A DNA stretch of 64,000 nt from Actomonas aquatica (GTDB lineage Bacteria; Verrucomicrobiota; Verrucomicrobiia; Opitutales; Opitutaceae): contig NZ_CP139781.1 in the NCBI RefSeq assembly GCF_019679435.2, forward strand, positions 4,956,001 through 5,020,000. Direction: 5' to 3'. Position numbers and translations under genes: made by a program. The notes below the pieces were generated by a model. It did no database searches. It was not told the origin of the DNA and saw only the letters and a program-made list of their open reading frames with translations. This document shows positions 35,739 through 44,033 of the stretch, one piece after another. Positions within the stretch are counted from its first letter, which is position 1. Each line of letters begins with the position of its first letter.

Positions 35739-38132
35739 ATGGGGGTGGTTTTGAGGTTTCCCTTCCGGCCACCGTTTTCCGTTTCCGTGTTCAAATCCCT
35801 CCCGTTTCGTTGGCGTATCACGTTGTTGGTGACCTCGGTGTCCTTGGTGTCGTTGTGCGCGGCCTTTGGCGGGTTCCTGTTTTGGGAGGTGCTGCGCTAC
35901 CGGGCGCAGGTGGCGAACGAACTGGAGTCGACGCAGGCGCTGTTGGTCGAGCGGGTGAGTTCGCGGCTGGCGACGCATCCGGATGGCTCGACGGTCACGC
36001 TGGAGGATCTGGCGAATTCGGAATCGATTTTGGCTGGGGCGGTGTATGCGCCGGACTACCGGATTCTGGCGCGTTACGTGAAGGTGGGTCGGGAGGAGTT
36101 TGTGCCGCGACCGTTTCGCACCAACGTCGATCCCAACGCGGTGACGACGTTCCGCTACCTGATGCATGACGGGGAGCAGGTGGGCATCCTTTACCTGAAG
36201 GCCGACACGTCCGGGTTGGCGCGGGAGAAGTTGGTGGAGCCGCTGCGTGGCATGACGATCATCGGGCTGTTTTCCATCTTGCTGGGCATGGTGGCGGCGC
36301 GGTTTTTGCAGCGTTCGATCACGCGACCGATCGCGGAACTCGCGCGGGTGGCCGACCGGGTGGTGAGTGCCCACGATTACAGTGTGCGGGCGGATCCGCG
36401 GCGGGCCAGTGGCGAGCTGGGCGCGATGATTGAGGCCTTTAACGCGGTGTTGGCCACGGTGGAGAAACGCACGGCCGAACTAGATCGGGCCAAGGGGCAG
36501 TTGGAGGAGAGCAATCGCAACCTCGAGGCCAAGGTGCAGGAACGCACGGTCGAGTTGGAGCACGCCATGATCGCGGCCAACGACGCCAACCAGGCCAAGA
36601 GCGCCTTCCTCGCCAAGATGAGTCACGAGCTGCGCACGCCGATGAATGCGATCATCGGTTACTCGGAGATCCTCATGGAGGATGCCGAGGACGATGAGAA
36701 CGAGGACGCGGTCGACGACCTGAAGAAAATTCTCTCCGCTGCGCGTCACTTGCTCGGTCTCATCAACGACGTGCTGGATCTTTCCAAGATCGAGGCTGGG
36801 CGCATGGATTTGTTTGTGGAAGAGCAGGCGGTGGAGGGCCTCGTCGAGCAGGTGCGTTGCACCACGGCGCCACTTGTGGCCAAGCGAGCCAACGCCTTTG
36901 AGGTCGTGATGAGCAACGATCCTGGCGTCATCCGCACCGATGCGACGAAGCTGCGGCAGATCCTGCTCAATCTCATCAGCAACGCGGCCAAGTTTACCGA
37001 AAACGGCACGGTCACCCTCGAGGTCGGCCGCGACGGCGAAGGCGACGATGGCCGGGTGCATTTTGCGGTGCGCGACACCGGCATCGGCATGACGCCGGAG
37101 CAGTGCGCCAAGGTGTTTGAAGCCTTTGCCCAGGCCGATGCCTCGACCGCTAGCAAATACGGTGGCACGGGTCTGGGGCTGGCGATTTCGCGGCAGTTTG
37201 CCCGCCTGATGGGCGGCGAGATTGCACTCGAAAGTAAGCCCGGCGCGGGCACGACCTTCACGCTGACCTTGCCGATTTGTGCCGATGGCGAAGCCGCCAA
37301 ACAGGCCGGGGCGTCGGCGGTGAGCCAGGAACAGGCGGCGGGCGGAGCGAAGGCACAAAAAGTGGCCGCGGTTGCCCGCGTGTTGCTGGTGGCGGCCGAC
37401 GACAGTCTGGCCGCGGGCGTGCAGGCGCAGTTGGACAACGACACCTACGACGTCACCCATGCGCGCTCCCGCGAGACGGCGTTTGAGTATGCGCGCCGCG
37501 AACTCCCGCACGTAATCCTGGTGGATGTGCTGATGGAGTCGGAGGCCGATTCTTCCGAAAGCCTCACCAGCCGCCTCAAACAGGAGCCGGCGCTGGCGAC
37601 GATCCCGGTCGTGCTGCTCACACGAGTGGAGGACGGATCTCAACCGGGTCTCGCGCTCGGCGCCCAGGATTATCTGAGCAAAAACGAGGTGGAGACCGCA
37701 CTCGCGGCGACTCTGCAACGCAACCTCGGCGACCGCAGCAACCGCGAGGTGTTGGTGGCCGAAGACGACGACTCCATTCGCCAGATGGTGGGTCGCCTCC
37801 TGTCGCGCGACGGCTGGGAGGTCGTGCTCGCGCCCAATGGCCGGGCCGCGCTGGCCGCCATGCAGGAACATCCGCCCGCGATGGTGCTGCTCGACCTCAT
37901 GATGCCGGAGCTCGACGGCTTTGGCGTGCTGCGCGAGATGCGCGCCGACGAGCGTTTGCGCCACATTCCCGTGGTGGTGCTCACGTCCCTCGATCTCACC
38001 GGAAGCGTGCGCCAGTTGCTCAAGCAACAAACCGAGCGCGTCCTGCAAAAGGGTGGCTATTCCAAAGAGCAGCTTCTGGCCGAGGTCCGTGACGCCGTGA
38101 GCGAGTTGAGCCGGGGCGAACGGGCGAAATAA
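35739..38132 (+). CDS. Hybrid sensor histidine kinase with two receiver domains
   Basis: Up to 797 residues (ATG at 35739; a GTG at 35787 is possible). Layout: helix one near residues 26-50, a periplasmic sensor of about 120 residues, helix two, HAMP ([17 protein letters not shown]), a coiled coil, HisKA with [17 protein letters not shown], an HATPase with [15 protein letters not shown] and [10 protein letters not shown], then a first, more degenerate receiver ([11 protein letters not shown]) and a second with [13 protein letters not shown]. It heads a tight run with a stand-alone receiver and a HisKA-receiver protein, so phosphoryl groups probably move among the three products. Confidence 0.92.
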   Translation: MGVVLRFPFRPPFSVSVFKSLPFRWRITLLVTSVSLVSLCAAFGGFLFWEVLRYRAQVANELESTQALLVERVSSRLATHPDGSTVTLEDLANSESILAGAVYAPDYRILARYVKVGREEFVPRPFRTNVDPNAVTTFRYLMHDGEQVGILYLKADTSGLAREKLVEPLRGMTIIGLFSILLGMVAARFLQRSITRPIAELARVADRVVSAHDYSVRADPRRASGELGAMIEAFNAVLATVEKRTAELDRAKGQLEESNRNLEAKVQERTVELEHAMIAANDANQAKSAFLAKMSHELRTPMNAIIGYSEILMEDAEDDENEDAVDDLKKILSAARHLLGLINDVLDLSKIEAGRMDLFVEEQAVEGLVEQVRCTTAPLVAKRANAFEVVMSNDPGVIRTDATKLRQILLNLISNAAKFTENGTVTLEVGRDGEGDDGRVHFAVRDTGIGMTPEQCAKVFEAFAQADASTASKYGGTGLGLAISRQFARLMGGEIALESKPGAGTTFTLTLPICADGEAAKQAGASAVSQEQAAGGAKAQKVAAVARVLLVAADDSLAAGVQAQLDNDTYDVTHARSRETAFEYARRELPHVILVDVLMESEADSSESLTSRLKQEPALATIPVVLLTRVEDGSQPGLALGAQDYLSKNEVETALAATLQRNLGDRSNREVLVAEDDDSIRQMVGRLLSRDGWEVVLAPNGRAALAAMQEHPPAMVLLDLMMPELDGFGVLREMRADERLRHIPVVVLTSLDLTGSVRQLLKQQTERVLQKGGYSKEQLLAEVRDAVSELSRGERAK

Positions 38133-38172
38133 CGTGGCAAATTGATCATCAACCCCCTGAAGTAACCACCCC

Positions 38173-38550
38173 ATGCCCAAGATCCTGCTGGTTGAAGACA
38201 ACGAGATGAACCGCGACATGCTAAGCCGCCGGCTGAAGAAGCGTGGCTTCGAGGTTGAGATTGCGGTCGACGGCATCGCCGGAGCCGAGGCGGGCCTCAC
38301 TGGCGAACATGATTTGATCCTGCTCGATATGAGCCTGCCGGGCCTCACCGGTTGGGAGGTCGCGCAGAAGCTCAAGGCCCATGCCAACGTGGCCGGTATC
38401 CCCATCATCGCGCTCACCGCGCACGCCATGGAGTCGGACCGCCAAAAGGCCCTCGAGGCGGGCTGCGACGAGTTTGAAACCAAGCCGGTCGATTTGAAGG
38501 CCTTGCTCGCCAAGATGAACACCCTGCTGGGGTTGGAGGCCGCGGAATGA
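38173..38550 (+). CDS. Stand-alone CheY-like response regulator (DivK-like)
   Basis: 125 residues, a single receiver domain. Acidic pocket LLVEDNEMNR, phospho-accepting Asp in LILLDMSLPGLTGWEVA, Thr in IALTAHAM, Lys in ETKPVDLKAL. The short VEDNEMNRDMLSRRL start and the lack of an output domain resemble DivK-type shuttle receivers. The stop overlaps the ATG of the next gene by four bases, and the gene follows the hybrid kinase by 40 bp. Confidence 0.93.
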   Translation: MPKILLVEDNEMNRDMLSRRLKKRGFEVEIAVDGIAGAEAGLTGEHDLILLDMSLPGLTGWEVAQKLKAHANVAGIPIIALTAHAMESDRQKALEAGCDEFETKPVDLKALLAKMNTLLGLEAAE

Positions 38551-39497
38551 GCGAAGGGGAGGGCAGCCCGCCTTCCGCGGTCGACGCCGAAATCTCGGAA
38601 CTGGCCAAGCTGCGCCACGACCTGCGCACCCCGCTGAATCAGATTCTTGGATACAGCGAGCTGATCCTGGAAACGGTTGAAGACGAGGACCTGTCGGATC
38701 TCGAAGGACCGCTGAAGCTCATTAACAAGGCCGGCAATACCCTGCTGGCCACCCTCAACGAAGAGATGGCGCCGCACCGCATCGCGGCCGGGCGTTTCCA
38801 TCTCGGCGACCTGCAGGAAGACCTGGCCGGGCCGCTCGATTCCATCGGTTCCTACCACGCGTCCTGCCGCGACCGCGCCGCCGGACTCGGGCGCGACGAC
38901 ATCGTGGCCGACCTGCACAAGATCATGTCGGCGGTGAGCAACCTGCGCGTGACCCTGGCCAAGGCGATCATGCCGACTCCCTCGCCGGCAGCTGCGACGT
39001 CCGCCCCGGCGGCGGCGTCGGTCACCCGCTCGGCGCCACCACCGGCCCCGGCCGAGCGTCTGGACGGCACCTTGCTTCTGGTGGATGACGACATGATCAA
39101 TCGCGAGATGATGAGCCGGCGGCTGGAGCATATGGGCTTTGATGTAGCGACGGCGGAGAGTGGCGAACAGGCGTTGGAGTGGTTGGAGGAGACGGCGCCG
39201 GATTTGATTTTGTTGGATATCCTCATGCCCGGCATGAACGGCTTCGAAACGCTGGAACGCATCAAAGCCAAGCCCGCGTGGGCGATGATCCCGGTCATCA
39301 TGCTCACGGCGCTCGATGATGCGGAGAGCACCGGGCGCTGCATCGCAGCCGGCGCGGAAGATTACGCCGCCAAGCCTTTCAACGCGACCGTGCTGCGGGC
39401 GCGGATCAGCTCGGCCCTGGAAAAGAAACGCCTGCGCGAAAACGAGCAGCGCTACCTCGCCCGCATCCGCGAACTCGAAGCGCAGCTTGGTGGGTAG
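38547..39497 (+). CDS. HisKA-like phospho-acceptor domain fused to a receiver, no ATPase domain
   Basis: 316 residues. The N-terminus has LRHDLRTPLNQILGYSELIL with a phosphorylatable H24 in a HisKA H-box, followed by helices but no N, G1 or G2 ATP-binding boxes. A Pro/Ala linker (about 140-170) leads to a receiver with LLVDDDMINREMM, LILLDILMPGMNG and MLTALDD, and then a C-terminal coiled coil. Without a catalytic domain it may act as a phosphotransfer or decoy element for the hybrid kinase encoded upstream. It is translationally coupled to the stand-alone receiver. Confidence 0.85.
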   Translation: MSEGEGSPPSAVDAEISELAKLRHDLRTPLNQILGYSELILETVEDEDLSDLEGPLKLINKAGNTLLATLNEEMAPHRIAAGRFHLGDLQEDLAGPLDSIGSYHASCRDRAAGLGRDDIVADLHKIMSAVSNLRVTLAKAIMPTPSPAAATSAPAAASVTRSAPPPAPAERLDGTLLLVDDDMINREMMSRRLEHMGFDVATAESGEQALEWLEETAPDLILLDILMPGMNGFETLERIKAKPAWAMIPVIMLTALDDAESTGRCIAAGAEDYAAKPFNATVLRARISSALEKKRLRENEQRYLARIRELEAQLGG

Positions 39498-39509
39498 GGG
39501 GGGACGACC

Positions 39510-39895
39510 GGGGGCGACGACCCCGGCTGCATTGGAGGCGGAGGTTGTAGCCGAGGTCGGTGACCTCGGAGGGGGGGGCGATCCAACGAACGCGGGCGAC
39601 ACGCCCGCGGCTACAAGGAGGCGTGATGTAGCAGCGGCCGTGTCGGCCGCTTTCCGGTGCCTCTCGGCGGGGGCACGACGACCGGGGTCAACGACCCCGG
39701 CTACAGTGGAATCGGAGGCAGAGGTTGTAGCCGAGGTCGGTGACCTCGGAGGGGGGGGGCGATCCAACGAACGCGGGCGACACGCCCGCGGCTACAAGGA
39801 GGTGTGATGTAGCAGCGGCCGTGTCGGCCGCTCTTCGGTGCCTCTCGGCGCTCACGACGACCGGGGTCAACGACCCCGGCTACAGGGGAAGGGGG
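39510..39895. repeat. Tandem 180-bp repeat built from four different palindromes
   Basis: Unit one (about 39541-39720) and unit two (39721 to about 39895) are nearly identical. A decayed partial copy precedes them. Each unit carries GCCGAGGTCGGTGACCTCGG, CGCGGGCGACACGCCCGCGG, GCGGCCGTGTCGGCCGC and GACCGGGGTCAACGACCCCG followed by GCTACAG. Several palindromes are bounded by a GTAG or CTAC edge. No gene lies between 39498 and 40010. Confidence 0.9.
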
Positions 39896-40010
39896 GAGCG
39901 GTCTTCTCCCCCTAAACCTTTCAAACGTGTAAGGTTGGCGAAAGGAAATCGTAAGCTGGGTGTGGCATAGTGTCGGCCATACCACGGGAAACCCACTTTA
40001 CGAAAACAGC

Positions 40011-41537
40011 ATGAACACTTCCTACCAACGTCACCCTCAACGAGCCCGGGCCTTGCGCGCTTCGGTGCTCATCTTCGCCGCCGCCGCTCTCGGTTGGACC
40101 GGAGCCGCCATCGCCTCGAGCGACAAGCCCGAGACCAAGGTTGTCGTGAAAGTCGACGATACGCCGCTCAACCGCGAGGGCGACGGCGCACTGCGCGTGA
40201 GCTTCTCACCCGTCGTCAAAAAGGTCGCCCCGGCTGTCGTGCAGGTGGAGGTCACCGACGAGGTGCAGAAGGTGTCCGCCGCCCAGTTGCCGCCCTTCCT
40301 GCGCGATCCGCGCATGCGTCGCTATTTCGGTCTGCCCGATGGCGAGGAGTTTGAACTCCCGCGCGCTGAGCCGCAGCGCGGCGCCGGCTCCGGCGTCATC
40401 GTGAGCGAGGACGGTTACATTCTCACCAACAACCACGTCGTCCAAAACGCCGACAAGATCGAGGTCACCCTCGACAGCGGCAAGACCCTCAAGGCCGAGG
40501 TCGTCGGCACCGATCCCGACACCGACCTCGCGGTCATCAAGATCGACGCCACCGACCTGCCGGCCCTCACCTTTGCCGATTCCGACGCGATCGAAGTGGG
40601 TGACACCGTGCTCGCGGTGGGCAACCCGTTCGGCCTCGGCCAGACCGTGACCAGCGGCATGGTGAGCGCGCTCGGCCGCGCGACCATGGGTCTCGCTTAC
40701 GAAGACTTTATTCAGACCGATGCCGCCATCAATCCGGGTAACTCCGGCGGTGCGCTCGTCGACACCAACGGCCGACTCGTCGGCATCAACACCGCCATCC
40801 TTTCCCGCTCCGGCGGCTTCCAAGGCATCGGCTTCGCCATCCCGTCCAACCTCGCCCGCAACGTCATGCAGCAGCTCGCCACCGACGGTAAGGTGACGCG
40901 CGGTTACTTGGGCGTGCAGCTCGATCCGCTCACGCCGGAACTCGCCGAGCAGTTTGGTCTCGATGCCGATACCAAGGGTGTGCTGATCAGCGAGGTCAGC
41001 GAAGACACCCCGGCAGAGAAGGCCGGGCTGGAGCACGGCGATGTGATCCTCGCGGTCAATGGTCGCACCTACAGCACGCTGCGCGAGCTGCGCTTCGCGG
41101 TCGCCAACCTGCGACCGGGCGAAGCCGCGGAGATCAAAGTTTTCCGCGACGGTGACGAGAAGACCATCGAGGTCGAAATCGGAGCCCGCGACGGCGATAT
41201 CGCTTCGCTCAACCCGAGCGCTGAAAAGGCCGACGAGGGATCCCTCAACGGTGTGCAGGTCGCCAACCTCGATCCGCGTCTGCGCCGCCAGTATGGGATT
41301 CAATCCCGCGTCACCGGCGCGCTGATCGTCGAAGTCGACAACGAGTCTGCCTCCTACGAGGCCGGCCTGCGTCCCGGCATGGTGATTCTCGAAATCAACC
41401 AGGAACGGGTGCGCGACGCCGACGACGCGGTGGCCCTCACCGAGGACTCTTCGCCCGACGGCAAGACGCTGCTGCGGGTGTGGAGCGCGCGCTACGGAGT
41501 CCGCTACGTCGTGGTCGACGAGTCGGGTGACGAGTAA
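40011..41537 (+). CDS. DegQ/DegP-type periplasmic serine protease with two PDZ domains
   Basis: 508 residues from the ATG at 40011 (MNTSYQRHPQRAR). A signal segment ends near AAIASSD. The trypsin-like domain has the triad H142 (LTNNHVVQ), D172 (DTDLAVIK) and S245 (NPGNSGGALV). PDZ1 begins at GYLGVQLDPLTPE and PDZ2 lies in the last 110 residues (GALIVEVDNESASYEAGLRP). It degrades or refolds damaged envelope proteins. It stands alone, after the palindrome array and before a strong terminator. The in-frame start at 39960 is unlikely because it would precede the signal sequence. Confidence 0.93.
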   Translation: MNTSYQRHPQRARALRASVLIFAAAALGWTGAAIASSDKPETKVVVKVDDTPLNREGDGALRVSFSPVVKKVAPAVVQVEVTDEVQKVSAAQLPPFLRDPRMRRYFGLPDGEEFELPRAEPQRGAGSGVIVSEDGYILTNNHVVQNADKIEVTLDSGKTLKAEVVGTDPDTDLAVIKIDATDLPALTFADSDAIEVGDTVLAVGNPFGLGQTVTSGMVSALGRATMGLAYEDFIQTDAAINPGNSGGALVDTNGRLVGINTAILSRSGGFQGIGFAIPSNLARNVMQQLATDGKVTRGYLGVQLDPLTPELAEQFGLDADTKGVLISEVSEDTPAEKAGLEHGDVILAVNGRTYSTLRELRFAVANLRPGEAAEIKVFRDGDEKTIEVEIGARDGDIASLNPSAEKADEGSLNGVQVANLDPRLRRQYGIQSRVTGALIVEVDNESASYEAGLRPGMVILEINQERVRDADDAVALTEDSSPDGKTLLRVWSARYGVRYVVVDESGDE

Positions 41538-41630
41538 ACAAGCCGCCTTTTCCCCTCCCTTTTGTTCATAGGTATACAGGTAAGTTAGTTAGATTAGCTA
41601 GTGTTGTGATAGGTCAGAATCCGCCCCGGG

Positions 41631-41657
41631 CAGCCCATGGTTCCCGGGGCGGTTTTC
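41631..41657 (+). terminator. Rho-independent terminator after the DegQ-type gene
   Basis: CCGCCCCGGG (41631-41640) and CCCGGGGCGG (41643-41652 region) form a 10-bp G/C stem followed by TTTTCTTCC. It lies about 90 bp after the stop codon. Confidence 0.88.
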
Positions 41658-41716
41658 TTCCGACCGGCTGAGCCCCACGACGCCGGGCTTTACGCTCTCC
41701 CTCTCTCCTCCCATTC

Positions 41717-42403
41717 ATGGACCTCGTGCGCATACTCGTAGTCGAAGACGACGCCAAGATCGCCTCCTTCGTGGTCAAAGGCCTGAAGCAGGAAGGTTAC
41801 GCCGTGGACCACGCTCCCGATGGTGACACCGGGTTGTCGCTGGTGACGACGACGCCCTATGACGCGGCGGTGGTCGACATCATGTTGCCGGGCCTCGACG
41901 GCCTCTCGCTGGTCAAACGGCTGCGGCTCACCTATCCGGATTTGCCGGTGTTGTTTTTGAGCGCCCGGTCGACGGTGGAGGATCGCGTGAAAGGGCTGCA
42001 GGCGGGCGGCGACGATTACCTGACCAAACCTTTTGCCTTTGCCGAGCTGTCGGCCCGCGTGCAGGCGCTGCTCCGTCGGGCGACCCGCGCCCCGGAAACG
42101 ACGCGGCTGACGGTGGGCGACATCACGCTCGATCTGGTGTCGCGGCACGTGACGGTCGGCAGCGAGTCGATCGAGTTGCAGCCGCGCGAGTTTGCGCTGC
42201 TGGCCTATCTGATGCGCCACCCGGATCGGCCGGTCACGAAGACCATGATTTTGGAGCACGTGTGGGACTACAGTTTTGATCCGCAGACCAACGTGGTCGA
42301 CGTGCTGGTGTCGCGTTTGCGCAGCAAGGTCGATCCCGACAAGTCGCGCATCGAGACGGTGCGCGGTGTGGGTTACGTGTTGCATGGCCATGGCCGGAGT
42401 TGA
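41717..42403 (+). CDS. OmpR-family response regulator
   Basis: 228 residues. Receiver: ILVVEDDAKIASF, the phospho-Asp in AAVVDIMLPGLDGLSL, and LTKPFAFAEL. The C-terminal winged helix has LQPREFALLAYLMRHPDRPV, ILEHVWDYSFDPQTNVVDVL and ETVRGVGYVL. The wording is closest to CusR/CopR/QseB-like regulators. Its end overlaps the start of the histidine kinase gene, making a standard two-gene operon behind the DegQ-type protease. The signal sensed cannot be told. Confidence 0.93.
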   Translation: MDLVRILVVEDDAKIASFVVKGLKQEGYAVDHAPDGDTGLSLVTTTPYDAAVVDIMLPGLDGLSLVKRLRLTYPDLPVLFLSARSTVEDRVKGLQAGGDDYLTKPFAFAELSARVQALLRRATRAPETTRLTVGDITLDLVSRHVTVGSESIELQPREFALLAYLMRHPDRPVTKTMILEHVWDYSFDPQTNVVDVLVSRLRSKVDPDKSRIETVRGVGYVLHGHGRS

Positions 42404-43805
42404 CCAGATCCGGCGCTCGCTGGCGCTGCGCTTCAGCCTGTGGTTTGCGGGCTGGTTCACCATCGGCTTCGTGGCGATCTTTGCCGGGCTGTATTGGCTG
42501 CTGGGCAAACAGATCGAGTCGCGCGACTACGAGGATCTGCAGCAACGCCTGCAGCAATACTCCACGGTTTATGTGACCAGCGGCCTGCGAGGCCTGCAGC
42601 GGCGCATCGCCGAGGATAGCCAACAGCCCAACGTGCGTTCACTCTTTTTGCGGCTGGTGGGGCCCAACGGCAGTCAGGTATGGGGCAAGATTCCGCCCGA
42701 CTGGATCGAGTCCGACGAAGAGGTCGTGGTCGTGCCGGATGGGTGGGGCCGTTGGCGCGAACAAACCGTCGAGCGGCGCCGCATCAAACGCAGTGCCGAG
42801 CGCGAACTGGCGGTCGTGTCGCAGGCTCTGAGCGACAGTCTGCTGCTGCAGATCGGCCGCGCGACGGACAGCCGTGAAGCGCTGCTCGAGCCGCTGCGGC
42901 GCACCTTCGCCTGGGTGGCGGGCGCGGTCGTGTTGGTGGGCGGTGGTGCCGGCTTTTTGACCGCGCGACGGGCGACACGACCTTTGCGCGAAGTCGTGGA
43001 GATCGCGCGCGGCATCATCGCGACAGGGCGGATCGATGCCCGCGTGCCGGCGCCTCGCAACGACGACGAAGTCGCGGAGCTGGTGCGGCATTTCAACAGC
43101 GTGTTGGACAAGAACGAAGGCCTGCTGCGGGCCATGCGCGAGGCGCTCGACAACGTGGCGCACGATCTGCGCACGCCGTTGGCGGGCCTGCGCCTGTCGG
43201 CCGAGGCGGCGCTGCAGCGGGGCACGGCCGATCGCGACACGGCCGAGACGCTCGGTGACGTGATCGAGCGCAGTGACCAATTGTTGGCGCTCTTGCGGGC
43301 GCTTATGGAAATTTCCGAAGCCGAAGCCGGCATGCTCAAACTCGAGCCGGTGGCGTGTGACCTGGGCGAAATCGCCCGGCACGCGGCGGAGTTGTATGAG
43401 GAAGTCGCCGAGGCGTCGGAGGTGAATCTCACCATCGCGACCGGCGCGCCGGTGCCGGTGACCGCGGACACGACGCGCATGCGCCAGGCGGTGGCCAACC
43501 TCGTCGACAACGCGATCAAATACACCCCGGCCGGTGGCAGCGTGACGGTATGGGCCGGCCGCGAAGGCAACGAGCGCGTGGTGCGCGTGAGTGACACCGG
43601 TCCGGGCGTGCCCGAAGCCGAGCAGGCCAAGGTGTGGGATCGGCTTTATCGCTGTGACCAAAGTCGCACCGAAAGCGGCTTGGGGCTGGGCTTGAGCATG
43701 GTGCGCGCGATCCTGCGCGCCCACGGCGGCGACGCTGCGGTGCACAACGCCAAAAACGGCGGCGCGGTATTTGAACTCCGCCTCCCCGCGAGCGAAGAGG
43801 CCTGA
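42384..43805 (+). CDS. Sensor histidine kinase, partner of the OmpR regulator
   Basis: About 473 residues. Start at the ATG at 42384, or the in-frame ATG at 42390; both overlap the regulator gene by under 20 bp. Two membrane helices (WFTIGFVAIFAGLYWLLG and AGAVVLVGGGAGFLT) flank a periplasmic domain of about 140 residues. HAMP follows, then HisKA with DNVAHDLRTPLAGLRLSAEA, and an HATPase with NLVDNAIKYTPAGG, DTGPGVPE and GLGLGLSMV. This is the class of CusS/QseC kinases. The sensory domain has no recognised ligand motif. Confidence 0.92.
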   Translation: MAMAGVDQIRRSLALRFSLWFAGWFTIGFVAIFAGLYWLLGKQIESRDYEDLQQRLQQYSTVYVTSGLRGLQRRIAEDSQQPNVRSLFLRLVGPNGSQVWGKIPPDWIESDEEVVVVPDGWGRWREQTVERRRIKRSAERELAVVSQALSDSLLLQIGRATDSREALLEPLRRTFAWVAGAVVLVGGGAGFLTARRATRPLREVVEIARGIIATGRIDARVPAPRNDDEVAELVRHFNSVLDKNEGLLRAMREALDNVAHDLRTPLAGLRLSAEAALQRGTADRDTAETLGDVIERSDQLLALLRALMEISEAEAGMLKLEPVACDLGEIARHAAELYEEVAEASEVNLTIATGAPVPVTADTTRMRQAVANLVDNAIKYTPAGGSVTVWAGREGNERVVRVSDTGPGVPEAEQAKVWDRLYRCDQSRTESGLGLGLSMVRAILRAHGGDAAVHNAKNGGAVFELRLPASEEA

Positions 43806-43830
43806 GCCCGAGTAGGAGCCCGTCCAACGC

Positions 43831-43949
43831 GGTTTTTTTAACCACGGATGGACACGGATGGCTCCGGCTACCGCCTACGCACTGAAATCAATTAGGTTTA
43901 GTCGAACGGTAGTGAGGCTTTATCCGTGTCCATCCGTGGTTAAAAAACC
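43831..43949. repeat. Interspersed inverted repeat, ACCACGGATG family (copy 1)
   Basis: GGTTTTTTTAACCACGGATG and the following GACACGGATGG on the left pair with CCGTGTCCATCCGTGGTTAA and the trailing AAAAACC on the right. The loop begins GCTCCGGCTACCGCCTACGC, identical to copy 2 at 56084-56181. It separates the kinase gene from the glycosyltransferase gene and can form a long hairpin with a T-run on either strand. Confidence 0.88.
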
Positions 43950-44033
43950 GGCAGGCTGACGGGGCAGAGTGGGGGCGTTTCTTGCGCTGGGCGGGAAGAC
44001 GGCGGACGGTTGGGCGCTCTCGTTTGCGGCCGT

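Noticed and set aside
39510..39895. CRISPR array
   Set aside because: Repeats are palindromes of several kinds in two 180-bp tandem units, not 25-37 bp direct repeats with unique spacers, and no cas genes are present.
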